Assembly (NCBI RefSeq): GCF_022458985.1
Contig: NC_061784.1
Span: forward strand, 25,156,045 to 25,220,044
Length of the DNA stretch: 64,000 nucleotides
Direction: 5' to 3'
Source: Mugil cephalus
Lineage: Eukaryota; Chordata; Actinopteri; Mugiliformes; Mugilidae
The notes beneath the pieces are model-generated. The model saw nothing but the letters and a program-made list of their open reading frames with translations. It had not been told where the DNA came from and ran no database searches. This document shows positions 35,311-63,766 of the stretch, one piece after another; position 1 is the stretch's first letter; each line of letters begins with the position of its first letter. Both the position numbers and the translations under genes were made by a program.

Positions 35311-38300
35311 ACCAGCAGCAGTTATCAGCCGTCTGATCTTCCCTAACACTGTCCGAACTGGATCAACTCAGTAACTGTTCAAACTCAGAGAAGTGATTCT
35401 CTATGCAGGGTGTTTACAGCACTAACCACGGAACTGATTGTCTTCCTGTTTTATGCAGATATCTGCACCAATGCATGACACTTGTAGTCTCCTATTTCCC
35501 TCATTCGTGCCATTATTTAGATATAATAATAATAATAACTATGTAGACTGTGTCCTAAGGGTGTCAAATGTGTTTGGAAAAATTGGGTTTTGTTTTGTCT
35601 TTCTTTTGCCTCTCAGAAACAACTTAGTTCGTCCTCACTATAGTTTGAGCTGAGCCAGTGTTTTAGTTTTCTGCTCTAAAGATGTGAGTTGTTTTCATCC
35701 GACTCTGAATATCATTGTATGTTCATTTGTTCTTTCTCTGTGAACAGCCCAGAGAGGAAGAAGAGGAAGTAAAGGTCAAGATCTAAGTAAGAAACCTTCA
35801 GTCTGCTCGTTTTCTGTACTTAAACATGATCAGTGGGTCTTAATGCATCATCATTTATCTGTGAAAGTGATGTTTTATTCAATTCAATCCAGTTTTATTT
35901 ATATAGCACCAATAACAACACAAATCGTCTCAAGACGCTTCACAAAAACCAGCCTGAAACCTCCAGAGCAGCCTGAGGGAAAAACTCCCTTTAACAGGAA
36001 GAAACCTGGAGCAGAACCAGCTCATATGGAGGAACCATCTGCTGAAGACCAGCCGGGTAGAACCAGAGAAGATTGAGAGAGAAGAAGAACAGGAGAAACA
36101 AGATAAACAAACTTCTGTCATAGATACAAACATCAAGCTGAAGGAAACATGTAGGGTCTAGTAATATAACACATAGCTGATGATCTGTGACAGTTTGTGA
36201 GTATAACAGGAATCATGGGCAGGTTGGTGAATAGTTCATCTAGGTAGGAGTGGACACCTGGAGGAGGACATGAAGACTGGGACAGATGTAGTGTATGGAG
36301 CTCCACAGGTCTGATACACAGACTCCAGACCATGAAGACTGGGCTGGTTGATGAGGCCACGGCAGCAGATGTAGCTTTTTTTTATTATGTTTTAGTAGAT
36401 CTATGATATTGATCACTGAGTGAGTCGAAATAGGAACTGTCTCTGTGAAGGCATCAAAAAACATATTAAACTCAAATAACACCAGAGTAAATGCAGTAGT
36501 TAACAATAGTTAAAGCCACTGCCCTTTCATGCAGTGCAATTATGGCTACTGTGTAAGTGCAGTGATGGAGGTGTTAGTCAGTAGCTGGTGTGATGTGAGG
36601 TGGTAGGAGATGATGTAAACACAATCCATTCAGGACAAACAACAACTACAACAAACACTGAACGCTGCAACGTTTAGAAGAAGAAGATTAATCTCCAGTT
36701 TCCTGGAGACTAATCTTCCAGAGAGGGTTAGGGAGTTTATGGCAGTTCTGGAGGACCAGGACATTTGTGGAGCAGAGAACACAAGGTACGAGCTCATCTC
36801 TCCACATTAACTCTGACTGGAAGAAACATTCTCTGGCTGAATGCAACGCTGCATGACCTCAGTCTGAGGCTTAGAATAAACCTTCCCAGTGGTGCCATTC
36901 AAGCATGTCAACCAACACCAGCCTGACCCAGGCACTCAATAAAGTCAAGTCTGAGTCCAACAGTATCTGACCAATGAATGTGTCGCTCTATGAAGTCAAC
37001 TTCTCAGGTTCTGGAGAGACTCTAACATGTGGGTGCTTGTGCTGTGAGTATAAATCAGTCTCATTTTAGCTACTGCGCAGACCTCAGATCCAGACCTACA
37101 ATGAGCACTGACTGCTGCTAGTTGGAGAAGAATGTCTGGTCTCCTCAAAGATCTGGTCATCTGAATTTCTCTTTGAGCGTTTGTCTCGAACCTGGAGAAG
37201 AACCAGGTTTATTTAGACCTGAACACAATGATCTGGACCAGAGAGGCTGGATTCAAAAGCACATGCACAGACTGTTCCCTGGGCCTAAAATCAAATCAGA
37301 ATACTAGGTAGCTGCTCTATCAGAGTATTATCTCTTAGAAATGCTTGACCTGAAAAGACTGAACATCATCTCTGCTTTGGTCTCTGTTCAGACTTCAGGC
37401 TGGTTCTTGTTGGGAAGACTGGAGCAGGGAAGAGCTCCAGTGCAAACACCATCCTGGGAATAGATGCCTTCACTGCAGCAGTCAGCCAGTCCTCAGGTAA
37501 CAGATACTACAACACGTCACTTTAATGTTTAATGTTTAGTTATGTAGCAGGAGAACCAATCAGAGGACAACACACATGAAACTAAAATATAGAGTAGAGG
37601 TCAGAGAAGCAGATCAAACCCCTGGTTCGGTCCCGTTAAAGTCCCTGAGGTGACACAAACTTCTCTCCAGGCTCCTGTCATGGCCGCCTGCTGCTGCAGG
37701 TAAACACACTCTATACATTTACATGCACATTGATAAAAAAATAATTGCAGTGGCTTTTTCTGAGGCCCAAATAACCCTGGTGGCGAACCGGCAGCGTCTG
37801 ACTCTCTGACCACTCATAGCTCTGTTCACAGAGCTGCCGTAAGAGCTTTTCCCGGGAGAGTAAGAGGTGCTAGGATCCCTAGCGGGTCGAACACAGAACC
37901 TATGGTATACGGTAGAACATGCCTCTCATGTGTAGCTTTTCAGGAAACATGATTCCAAACCTGAAGGGTGTCATCCTCAATGCTCCACTGAAGTCCAAAG
38001 GCACGGTCAACTTTGTTGAGGTTCAGAGGCCTGATTGTTTCCCCCGTCCTCCTCCTGCTGTTGCTAATCTATTTGCTGGAAACATCCTTTGCCACACAGC
38101 TCAACAAGGTCTGATGTCGGCTGCACTGCTTCCTGAACTGTTGGCATGGGACAATCATCCACATCGACATCATTATGATGTTTCTTACCGGGCAGCTCGG
38201 CGGTTAGCGCTGATGCCTCCCAGTGAGAAGATCTGGGTTCGAGTCCAGCTTTGGTCTTTCTGGGAGTTTTCACCCGGTACTTCACTTTTCTCCCACCTCC

Positions 38301-39820
38301 AAAGACATGCTCATAAGGCTAATTGGTGACTTGGTGTGTGTTGTTTGTCTCTGTGTTAGTCCTGAGATAGACTGGAGACCCCCCCCCCCCCTTCAGGGAC
38401 CAGCAACCCCCATAACCCTAGTGAGGATTAAGCAGTATGGGAGATGAGATGTCTAGAATGACGATTGTCCTCCGGTCCTGGCGCAGCATGTGCACTAGCA
38501 TGCGCTGATCTCAATGTCCACATGTGGTCACCGCAGGAAGTCTATGTCCACTTTGGAGACTCTAACTTGATGAAATATAGTTCAACATATTCTGAGCAAG
38601 ACACTGGGGTTTTCTTCTTGGGATGGTAGACGCCATGGTGAGGAATATACCAGGTTCTTGAGGAATAGCGCCAGCTTATCTGCACCAAAAGTAGCGCACA
38701 CATTACAAGATGAAAAAGCTATTCTCCGTCTGGGTGTAGTTTGAAATGTCAGTCTGACACTTGATTGACTCCAGTTGTTTATTATATGACGTAATAGGTC
38801 AACCTCAAAGGAGCCGTATTAACCCTCTGAAAAGACACATGTCACCACCTGCTGTGGAGGAGGAGGACATGTTCCCTTCAGTTATTCCATTAAACTGAGA
38901 CAAAGACCACATTCAGGAAGTGGAATTTTGAGCATAGCCCTGTGAAGCTGCACGTAAACGTACTGAATGTCAATAAAGTTAATTGACAGTTTAGAGCTGC
39001 AGCTGATGTTGATAATGATCACTGCCTCCGGTGTGTTTTTTTGTCCTCAGTGACCAGACACTGCTGTAAGGTGAAAGGGGAGGTGTTTGGGAGGGAGGTG
39101 ACCATCATCGACACTCCCGGCCTCTTCGACACCTCGTTATCTGATCTCACCGTGAAGAGGGAGATCTCCAAATGCATCAACATGTCGGCCCCGGGGCCCC
39201 ACGCCATCCTGCTGGTCATCAAGGTGGGACGCTTTACCACGGAGGAGCAAGACGCCGTGAGGCAGGTGGCAGAGATCTTTGGGGAGGATGCCTGGAACTA
39301 CACCATGATCCTCTTCACCCAGGAGGACCAACCTGGACCAGACTTCCACACACAGCTGGAGAGGGCTGGACCTGAGCTGAAGTCAGTGCTGAAGAAGGTG
39401 GGAAACAGGTTTCATGTCCTCAACAACAACAAGACCAATAACCGTGGTCAGGTCCTGGACCTGCTGGACAAGGTGGAGAAGATGGTGGATGCAAACGGAG
39501 GGAAGTTCTACTCCAACTACACCTACCAGGAGGTGGTGCAGATGTTGGATCAGAGAGAGACGGAGCTCAGAGAGATTTACAGGAAGAAACTGGAGGAGGA
39601 AGTCAAAGCTGTGGAGTCACAGTATGAGAGGAAGCTGAGAGAAGCTCAGCAGGAACGAGAGCAGGTGGAGGAACGACTGCAGTCTGAGCTGAAGGAGTTG
39701 AGGAGGTATTATCAGATTCTAGAGAGCGGAGTCCGTCATGTAGTCGAGCAGACGGTACCGACTGATTCCTTGGAAGACATCGCCAAGTTTCATCAGACGC
39801 TGAAACTGAAACTCAACTGA
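35181..39820 (+). CDS. GIMAP-like (AIG1-type) GTPase with C-terminal coiled coil
   Basis: Four coding exons: 35181-35202, 35748-35786, 37392-37496, 39051-39820; 936 nt, 311 aa, all phases consistent. The start is the ATG in GTGATGGCCGCC. A basic N-terminus (TQRGRRGSKGQ) is followed by the P-loop GKTGAGKSSS (about residues 28-37). DTPGLFDT (about 76-83) and the GIMAP box with NMSAPGPHAILLVIKVGRF come next, then a strongly charged heptad-like segment (about 215-290; EEEVKAVESQYERKLREAQQ) predicted as coiled coil. The G4 region reads FTQEDQ rather than a canonical NKxD/RKD. Introns hold an L2 3' fragment and a SINE. Paralogue number not assignable. Confidence 0.88.
35878..36378 (-). mobile_element. 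L2 3'-UTR fragment
   Basis: About 500 bp beginning CAATTCAATCCAGTTTTATT (element 3' end) and matching the 3' UTR of the L2 at 28.25-29.6 kb. This copy retains about 200 bp (around 35967-36173) that the other copy lacks, showing an internal deletion there. No coding part remains. Confidence 0.75.
36379..37391. other. GIMAP intron 2, distal part
   Basis: No repeat or ORF was recognised with confidence. A short open stretch at 37122-37307 has no family resemblance. Confidence 0.45.
38185..38455 (+). mobile_element. tRNA-derived SINE-like element
   Basis: Starts with GCTCGGCGGTTAGCGC (A-box-like) and GGTTCGAGTCC (B box). Typical fish SINE body text follows (GGGAGTTTTCACCCGGTA, CATGCTCATAAGGCTAATTG, GATAGACTGGAGACC), then a GGGAGATGAGATG tail. 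Lies in the last GIMAP intron in sense orientation. The C-run at 38379-38391 interrupts the body. Confidence 0.7.
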
Positions 39821-41810
39821 GAACACACAGTTCTGCTCCTTGGTCATTTTTAATCAGACTTTGTGGCGGCACCTGGTGGCAGAAGCATGTCACATCAACA
39901 CCAGGAGGGTGGAGGAGACACAACCAGATATGGGCATAGTAGTAGTGAACACGTCCACCGATGGGGGGGGGGGCAAACGGGTCTGTTGTCCCGGGCCCAG
40001 GGTAGGCGGGGGGCCCTCATTAAACTATGGAATAATTAAAAATCATAAAATAATAATTAAAAAATAATAATAATTCAATTAGGCCTATTTCAGGAGAAAA
40101 GATTATCTCGTCCCGGGCCCAGGCAAGACTGTCAGCTGGCCTGGTAGTGACACGCTACTTAGTCGCGCTACTTCTGGTGCAGGTAAGATCCGCGCTATCC
40201 CTCAGACGGTTCTTCTACCCATAGACATTAATACGTAGATGCCCTATGCAACGCTGAACGTTGTTCCTACGTCACCGCCATCTTTGAAAAACGAGTGCCC
40301 GTCTACATCGTGTCGGACGTTAAAGCGTTTGAGCGGTTTTATGGTGCATTCAAGTGCATCCCGTAAACTCAGAAGTCTATATTTTTCTTCTTATTTTCAT
40401 TTGTTGAAATACATACATCCGTCATTCCTTTGTTGTTGTTTTACTACATTCTATTTAATGATTAAAACTAAATGATAGAACAAAATTATTGAAACACATT
40501 CAGAATCCAACTAATTTCTGCATAGTCAGATTTAAACACTTGGTTAAGACGAGAGTCAAATTGTTTTCTGCATACTCTAGCTTATTCTTATACTGTATAC
40601 CCAACTGTTTTAGTATCAAATTGCCAACTTGATGTAAATTTATATTATCTCCTCTATCTTTCCAGTGAATTTCATAGCATCAGGGGAGTTCTTTTTTGGA
40701 TCTATGAACCTACAGAGTTTACTTCCATAACAGGCCCTGATCATGTTCATCAAGTAAAGGGGCTGAATATGATTATGTGATGAAGGGCAGCCTGACAAGA
40801 AATAATCAGTTAAAAATGTGCAGAACTACGTCCCCTGCTATCAGAAAAAGGCTCTACAGAGTTGGTCAGTGCAGCAGAGAGAAGCCGATGTACAGAGACC
40901 GACGGGTAAATTACTGTGTCCGTTCCTTTGATTTCATGAGTTAGACCCTGTGTCCATTCAGAAGCCAGTAAAGCTTGAACGTACGTTAATTAATAGGAGG
41001 TCAGAGCATTCACTGTTCATATACCGTATATTGATATGTTTATACTGACAGTTATGTGTTTAATTCTTTATTTCTATTACTTGTTCAACTCTATTAGTAG
41101 TTCTGATTACTGTTCTTTATTTCTGCAACAATCTGTTGCAGAAAATTCAAAGCATTTTTCGTTACCAGGGTCAAGATGGACGACCAAACCTTTAAAAAAT
41201 GTTTTTTTTTTCATTTTCTGTTTTTAAAAACAAAAAATAAAAGCGACAGAAACAAAAAAATGCCGTCTTTTCATTTTGTGTGACTGGAAGTTAATGTTGG
41301 AAGTTCAGAGTAGGAGCTGTAAGGACCGTGCTGTGTGTGGGCGCTGCTATTTAACAGAAGTTGATGGACCTGGATCAGTACGTTGTTTATCGAAACAATA
41401 AAAGAGTTTGTCTCGGGGAAGATGACATATTTCAGGTAAAAACTAAAATAACTACATATAATCAGAGAATAATTAGCTACTAGCAAACATTACTCTGCGC
41501 TGACGGAGTGAAGTCTGTTAGCATCGTTTTTGTCATGGATTTCGCATCCTTGACGTCCACCTGTCTGTGGTTGATCCTTTAATACGTTATATTTGTTACT
41601 AATGTAATTTAAGAGGTTATTTTACTTGTGAATTTCTTCACAGGTCTCAGCTCAAACTCTGTACATGAGTGACGAGGCAAACGTGGCTTTGTTTCCTGGA
41701 GCATCAGGTTTTTCAGCTCATTAGACCTCAGTCCCAGATCTTTGAGGTTCATGGTGAGGACGAGGTCACAGCTTCAGCTCCAAATATCATGGGCCAACGT
41801 TTTACGTTCA
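39821..41810. other. Intergenic DNA with repeat debris
   Basis: Contains two copies of GTCCCGGGCCCAGG (about 39988 and 40112) flanking an AT-rich block, suggestive of a hAT-like or other transposon fragment but not assignable. No conserved ORF. Confidence 0.45.
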
Positions 41811-42435
41811 TGTGATCACCTGTGACTAGTACTGATAGTTTGTGACACAGCCACATGTGAAGGCAGGTGATCTGCAGCCAGGCAACCACAGGTGTGTAGT
41901 GGGGGAGGATGATTAGGAGGTGATAAAGGCAGAGAGCAGGTCAGTGTCTGCTTCCGTCTTTCTCCCGACCTCTGACCTGCACATTTTACCTCCTCTGTAA
42001 TCTTAGTTTGAGGCCGGATTAAAGGGCGTTTGCAGGTCCAGAGACGGTTGCTCTCTTCCTCCTTTTTAAGAAGCCAGGAAGATTCTCCGCATTGTGGAAT
42101 ATATATTTTTGTTTTTTTGCTCGTGTTTTGCATCGGACGCCTTTTTCACTTTTTTGTGGATTTGGATGGACTTTATTTTTCTGAGGATTCTAATTTTGTT
42201 CTTTTTGGTTAATGACAAAGTCTGAGACAACAACAGACTGAACCCGATGAGTTAATTCTGGACTTTTTTGTTGTTCACTTTGTTGTTCACCTTAGAATTG
42301 CAAATTTGATTAAATAATTTTAAATTTTGACTCATTTGTGTTGGTGGTTTAAACGCGTGTTTAACCAGTTGTTGTGCAGTAGCAGCGGAATTGATATCAG
42401 TGACCAGGCTTGCAGACCCAGGCCGAGTGTTACAA
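41811..42435 (+). mobile_element. Possible solo LTR
   Basis: A ~625-bp segment starting TGTGATCACC and ending GTGTTACAA is flanked by the 5-bp direct repeat GTTCA (41806-41810 and 42436-42440). It has a T-rich centre and AATAATTTT near the end. No coding capacity. The family was not recognised and the boundaries rest on the short duplication only. Confidence 0.4.
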
Positions 42436-42440
42436 GTTCA

Positions 42441-44780
42441 CCTGCACACCAGAATTTAGCCACTGTCTCCAAAACATTACAAATGTAACCTTAAAGTCGC
42501 CTGTTAAGTTACGATGATGTCAAATGTATTAATTACAACATAAGAAAAAGGTGCCACTGGAAATCAGGAGCCCGTAACACTGACTGATGCACAGGGGGAT
42601 GAAGTTTTAGAGTCAGAGGGAACGGCAGGCGTTTAATAACACACCAGACAAAGGTTTACCAACCACTCGTGTAATATATTGCTCCCCCTGTTCTCTACGA
42701 AACAAAATGCAAGACAGGTTCTCGCTGTAACACAACAGGATCCAGGATCTGCAGGGCACAAAGAGGAGGAGGCTGAGGCGTCTTTTCATATTACTCCTAT
42801 TTATTCAATCATTGAAATGCATCATTTTGCTGTCATTGGTTTGTTATTGTTTTTTCCCTTTAAATCTGCGCTAAATGCGTATCCTCTGGCCATTACTTCA
42901 GTTCATACTGTGGCTTTTATGTTTGGGACAAAAATCTATCGGCTGTTCCTTAACGTATTAATCCATGAGGGCACAAGCTAAGTATGAGAGCCGGTCCAAG
43001 CCTCTTCTAAATAATTATCACACACATATAACATAATTCGTCCACTGTATTTGGTGTGAGCCAGAATTTGAGATGATTAAATACACGTCTAACATCCCGT
43101 AATCAAGGTCCTTTTGTCTCATCTACCACAATAACGTGTTAATGGAGACCCTTGTGTAACAGGCAATAGTATCATGTAAAAACCGACATTTCTAAAAGTA
43201 TGAAGTTGAATAAAAAGACGACACTGTCACCTAGTACACTCAAAACATTTTAATGGGGACACAGACAGACACTGACCAGTTTTTCTCAGTTCATTGCAGC
43301 GTTGCAAAAGCATCATTGGCTGTGAGACATGTGTGGGACAGAGGCAGGAGACGTCTGACTACTGGACGTCCACTCACAGCCACGTATTTCACGTTAATGG
43401 TGTGATAGAGCACGGCCTCTTTGTGTGGAGCAAAGTCATGTTTCACTGCTCTACAGAACAGCTCTGATATGTCTGAAGATTTCTCTGCAAACTCATTCTC
43501 TTCTGTAAGTTTGTCCTGTTTGGTTGAAAATGGATCCCAGTTGTTGCCTATGCAGGTCGTTTGGTCGTTTGCACGCATTCACCTGGAAAATCAAGGACAT
43601 ATGGTTGACCATGAAACCTATGAATGCCTGTTGTAGGTATTTTAATCTTCACTACACTGTCTTATTTCACCTGGTATTCGGTAAGACCAGTCAGGTTGTT
43701 GTCCATGTCTAATTCCTCTTGTGTCAACGTTCTATGTCTGTCTTTTATTTTGTCACCATGTTTTGAAGTTTCCTGTTTTATTTTGTCATGTCTCCTAGTT
43801 TCCTGTCCATCGTGTTTCCTTGTGGTTTTGTCATGTCTGTCTGTGTCATGTTGTGTTTCCTGTTTTATTTTGTTAAGTTTCTGGGTTTCCTGTTTTGTGC
43901 CTCCTTGTCTCGTGATTGTTAATTGGTTTCTCCTGCGTTGATTGTCCTCATGCGTCTCACATGTGTCTTGTCGTCCCTCAGTCCTTGTGTACACAGCTCT
44001 GCCTTCACTTTGTTCATTGTCGCGTTGTTTAATGTCTCCACGTCATGATTCCTTGGTTTTTGGATTTTGGATTTTCCTGCCTTGCAGCGACTTGTGTTTA
44101 TTAAATACTACTTTAGTTAGAACTTCCTACCTCATCATTAGTCCTGCGTCTGGGTCCTCACCTCAACTCCCCTGCTTGACGTCTTGATCCACCGATTGCA
44201 GAAGGGCTGTCTTTCTTCAGGGGACAGTTGACACGTATATTGACCTCAGGCCAGATTCATACAACTGTGTGATTCTAAAAGCAGAAACACAGATTGGTGA
44301 TTTATTCTGGTTGATTTGGGAGATGTGGTCATGCAGACTCAGCAGTCATAACCTATAACCAGAGTAAAAACAACAGCAAACCAAAAACACTCTGTTTTTG
44401 GCCAGGGTTATAGTTATGTTGGAAAGCATAGTAATTGTAAAGAAAATGTATGTAATGTATTCAAGTAGAGACTGCTGCTGAAGAAAACACAGTAAAATAT
44501 ATAAATGGGCATATATAGTGTGTTGCTAAAACAATCTTCTAGACTAATGAAGTGTAGCCTTGTGACTGAAGTCTGTGAGTGAGGCCTTCAATGTGTTTTA
44601 GCCATCAATGGCTAAGAGTCCAGGGGGGTGAGGGTGTCCCAATGGAAGGAGAGAAGTCTGCCATAGGGCATGTAGTGATAGAGTGAAAACAATAATCCAG
44701 CCCTGAATATCCGGGACTCATCAATTCTTTTTGATGTGATCCAGCACGGGCTGGCAGGTGACAACACACATGCATGTGTT
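42441..44780. other. Intergenic DNA, probably transposon-derived in part
   Basis: 43640-44190 is T/G-rich with repeated TTTCCTGTTTTATTTTGT phrases and a TTTATTAAATACTAC stretch followed by CTGGGTCCTCACCT, the style of fish LTR or transposon ends. Short ORFs there have no family signature. The rest shows nothing. Confidence 0.4.
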
Positions 44781-44782
44781 CC

Positions 44783-45412
44783 CTAAATAAGAGTGAGACC
44801 ATTACCAGGGCCCAGAGCCAGGTCAGAAGCCCCAGCGCCCGAGAACCTCCACCCCAGTGTGAGGCGCATGGGTGACAGGACCAGAGAACCACCGTAGCCA
44901 CGGGGCACGCTACCTGAGAGACGACCAACACCCCCAGACCGACCAAGCGAGCACAAGCCACTGCAGCCCGTCCACCCACCGCCGCCAACATCCCCCCCCC
45001 CCCCCAAAGCCCGCAGAGCAGCCATGGACACCTCTCCAGCCGAGAGGACTCCCCCAGGAGCCCAGTAAAGCCCCTGCAGACGGGCACCGGCCCAGCGCCA
45101 AACCAGGGACGGGCCATCCGAGCAGGGGGGCCAAGGCGCCGGCCCCGTGCCCCTGGCGCACCCAGACCAGGGAGACCTCGGGAAGAGGGAACCCCCACCC
45201 GTCAGGGAGAGACCCCAGCCCCCCATCGAAGGGAGAGGGGAAGCACCAAGCCACCACCCGAACCAGTCGATACCGGAACAACCGGGTTCCCAAGGAAGCC
45301 GCCACAAACCTGTCGCCACGCAGCACCAGGAGACAAAGCCAGGCCAAGAGGACACCAGAGAACCTAGGTAGGTACCCCGACCATATAGTCGGCTTCATAT
45401 GGGCATATGGTT

Positions 45413-45484
<72 letters not shown>

Positions 45485-45507
45485 GGGGGGGGGGGGGGGG
45501 GGGGGGT
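44783..45507. repeat. GC-rich block with (TG)n and poly-G
   Basis: About 600 bp of C/CA-rich sequence (44800-45370) open in several frames on both strands, then a perfect TG repeat (45413-45480) and a G run (45484-45507). It looks like an interspersed repeat of unknown family rather than a gene: composition differs sharply from its flanks and the ORFs are low-complexity. Confidence 0.5.
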
Positions 45508-46633
45508 TGAGGTTGCAGGCACCCTATAACATAGCAGAACTACAAAAATCATTACCTCTACTCAGCAATGACGACAGTCTTTAGAGTAATTCACTCTATT
45601 TGTAAATGTAATTAAATGATATCGTTTCTCTTAAATACATGAGCAAATAAACAGAAATAAATAAAGATAATTTAATATCGAAACCCTTAGGTTGTAATCT
45701 TATATAAGCTGCTACACATGTTTGATGATATGAGATATTAAAGCTGAGACAGTAACAAACCTGACGTCTTGCTCCATGATAACGCTGATGCAAAGTTTCA
45801 AGCATTGATCCAATTCGTGTCTCTGCAGCATGGAGTCCTTCCATGGCGAGTTTAGTTCCTTCTCCGCCTCCTTTGGTGGTAACAGTACCCGTAATAAATG
45901 TTTATTTGTAGCTTTGGACGAGAGGCTTTCTGAAGCCAGTCTGTTAGCATAGCTCCTGTTAGCATAGCTCCTGTTTGCATAGCTCCTAGCTATTTCTTTG
46001 TTTAGGGGATTTCCCTAATTACTTAAATAAGACCATCACATGTTAAATGCTGTACATGTGTGAACAGTGCTGTTATAATGTGTATGTTTAGTGTCAGCAC
46101 TTATGTTCCAAAAGTGAAATATATGTACAAAACACACCTTGTGTGTGTTTTTCTTGTATTTCTTCTACGTAAACTTCTTCTAAACTGTCTTCTCCAGAAC
46201 ACTGTTGCCCTGGTGGATCATGTTTTCTGTGCTCCATTGATCAGGGCTTTTTAAAACCTCATACACCAGCTTTACTCAGTAACTTTAACTCTTATCACAT
46301 GTTCTGAAACCAAAAACTGTGAGTTTGACGACACAAGGTCAATGTTTTATCACCATCCTCTAGTCCAGGTGATTATTGTGTGCAGGGTTTCTCCTGCTCC
46401 AGGTCTAAGCCGTTAAAAGATGTTCTGGGTGAGACAAAGTCTATTGTTATGGACGCTGTAAATAAGTAAAATGAAATTGATTTGTTTGTTGTACATTATA
46501 TGGTGCCATGGATGAGTCCATCAACCTCCCTCTCTGTCATTAATAAAGTAAATATGTGCATTAGCTCCATAGGACTGTAGAATATCTCACTGACAGATTC
46601 ACTTAGAGACGTGTGAAGGCGGAAGGAGGTTGG
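45508..46633. other. Intergenic DNA 3' of the ARAP gene
   Basis: AT-rich; a short GTTAGCATAGCTCCT triplication near 45945-45990. No gene recognised. Confidence 0.5.
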
Positions 46634-46639
46634 TTTATT
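46634..46639 (-). terminator. AATAAA poly(A) signal of the ARAP gene
   Basis: TTTATT on the plus strand, i.e. AATAAA on the minus strand about 235 bp after the ARAP stop codon at 46874-46876. It supports the short C-terminal end of the gene model. Confidence 0.5.
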
Positions 46640-46873
46640 GTTGTTCCAGCAGGGGGCGCCAACTCATCACTTTTATTGTTCACGATAATCACAGTTTGGA
46701 CCAAATAACCATAAACACCATAAATAATAATCACATAGACATAAACTGATGAGTTACAAAGAGATTCATTATTTTCTTTAAATCTGTATGAAACTGTTTT
46801 ATAATCCGTTTGTCAAATAGAGTTTGATTATTTAGTTCATCTTCAGAAACATTAAAGTGAGAAAACATCTTCA

Positions 46874-62279
<15,406 letters not shown>

Positions 62280-62384
62280 CTGAGGGAGGAGGCGATGTCG
62301 TCTGATCAGTCACGACTCTGAAAGGAAAGATTCACGTCTCATCACCACTTTCTGTTCAAAGGTCAAAAACTAGACCTAGCATTA

Positions 62385-63671
62385 CCCCTTAGAGCTAGCA
62401 CTGTCTCTATAGCTAGCATTACCCTTATAACTAGCATTACCCCCTATAGCTAGCATAACTCCTATAAGTAGCATTACCCCCTATAGCTAGCATTACCCCT
62501 TAAGTAGCACATGACCCTTAGCTACCTGCTGCACTCCCCTGAGAGCTTAGCATTCACCACTCTATAAGGAAGCATTACCCACCTATACTGCAAATTACAC
62601 ATAAAAACTAGCATTACCCCCTATAGCTAGCATTACCCCTTAGAGCTAGCACTGTCCCTATAGCTAGCATTACCCCCTATAGCTAGCATTACCCCTATAA
62701 GTAGCATTACCCCCTATAGCTAGCATTACCCCTATAACTAGCATTACCCCCTATAGCTAGCATTACCCCCTATAGCTAGCATTACCCCCTATAGCTAGCA
62801 TTACCCCTATAACTAGCATTACCCCCTATAGCTAGCATTACCACTATAACTAGCATTACCCCCTATAGCTAGCATTGCCCCTATAGCTAGCATTACCCCT
62901 ATAGCTAGCATTACCCCCTATAACTAGCATTACCACCTATAGCTAGCATTACCCCCTATAACTAGCATTACCCCCTATAGCTAGTATTAACCCCTATAGC
63001 TAGCATTACCCCTATAACTAGCATTACCCCCTATAGCTATCATTACCCCTATAACTAGCACTACCCCTATAGCTAGCATTAACCCCTGTAGCTAGCAATC
63101 ACCCCTGTAGCTAGCATTACCCCCTATAGCTAGCATTACCCCCTCTAGCTAGCACCCCTTATAGCTAGCACTACCCCTATAGCTAGCATTACCCCTATAA
63201 CTAGCATTACCCCCTATAGCTAGTATTAACCCCTATAGCTAGCATTACCCCTATAACTAGCATTACCCCCTATAGCTATCATTACCCCTATAACTAGCAC
63301 TACCCCTATAGCTAGCATTAACCCCTGTAGCTAGCAATCCCCCCTATAGCTAGCACTGTCCCTATAGCTAGCATTACCCCCTATAGCTAGCACCCCTTAT
63401 AGCTAGCACTACCCCTATAGCTAGCATTACCCCTTATAGCTAGCATTACCCCTATAATTAGCATTACCCCTATAGCTAGCATTAACCCCCGTAGCTAGCA
63501 ATCCCCCTTAGAGCTAGCACTGTCCCTATAGCTAGCATTACTCCTATAACTAGCATTACCCCCTATAGCTAGCATTACCCCTTAGAGCTAGCACTGTCCC
63601 TATAGCTAGCATTACCCCCTATAGCTAGCATTACCACTATAAGTAGCATTACCCCTATAACTAGCATTAAC
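62385..63671 (-). repeat. 17-18-bp CTATAGCTAGCATTACCCC minisatellite
   Basis: About 70 units over 1.3 kb. CTATAGCTAG makes each unit partly palindromic. The array begins at the intron side of the candidate exon 63672-63766, whose donor region gttaatgctagttatag already matches the unit. Around 62500-62600 the units are disrupted. Confidence 0.95.
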
Positions 63672-63766
63672 CAAAGAGGAACTGACTCTAGAGAGGAGGC
63701 GGAGCTCCGACTGTCCCTCAGGTAACGAGCTCGAGGCTTCGGGACAGGAACAGGAGGTGGAGTCAT
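63672..63766 (-). CDS. Candidate upstream proline-rich ARAP exon
   Basis: Minus-strand segment with acceptor cccag|atgact at 63767 and a weak donor gttaat at 63671. The open frame reads PPPVPVPKPRARYLRDSRS, like the SH3-ligand stretch after the SAM domain of ARAP proteins. Joining it to the exon at 62259-62279 or its longer form gives a stop or wrong phase. Either an exon is missed, a base is wrong, or transcription starts downstream. Confidence 0.4.

Noticed and set aside
37601-37640. tRNA gene suggested by a GGTTCGGTCCC stretch
   Set aside because: No matching A box, acceptor stem or cloverleaf could be drawn around it.
42679-42981. 100-codon ORF as a gene
   Set aside because: No family resemblance, no neighbouring exon signals, composition like surrounding repeat-derived DNA.
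44605-45510. ORFs of 160-212 codons on both strands
   Set aside because: Low-complexity Pro/Arg or Gly/Trp-rich, open in several frames of a GC-rich repeat-like block, with no recognisable domain or splice structure.
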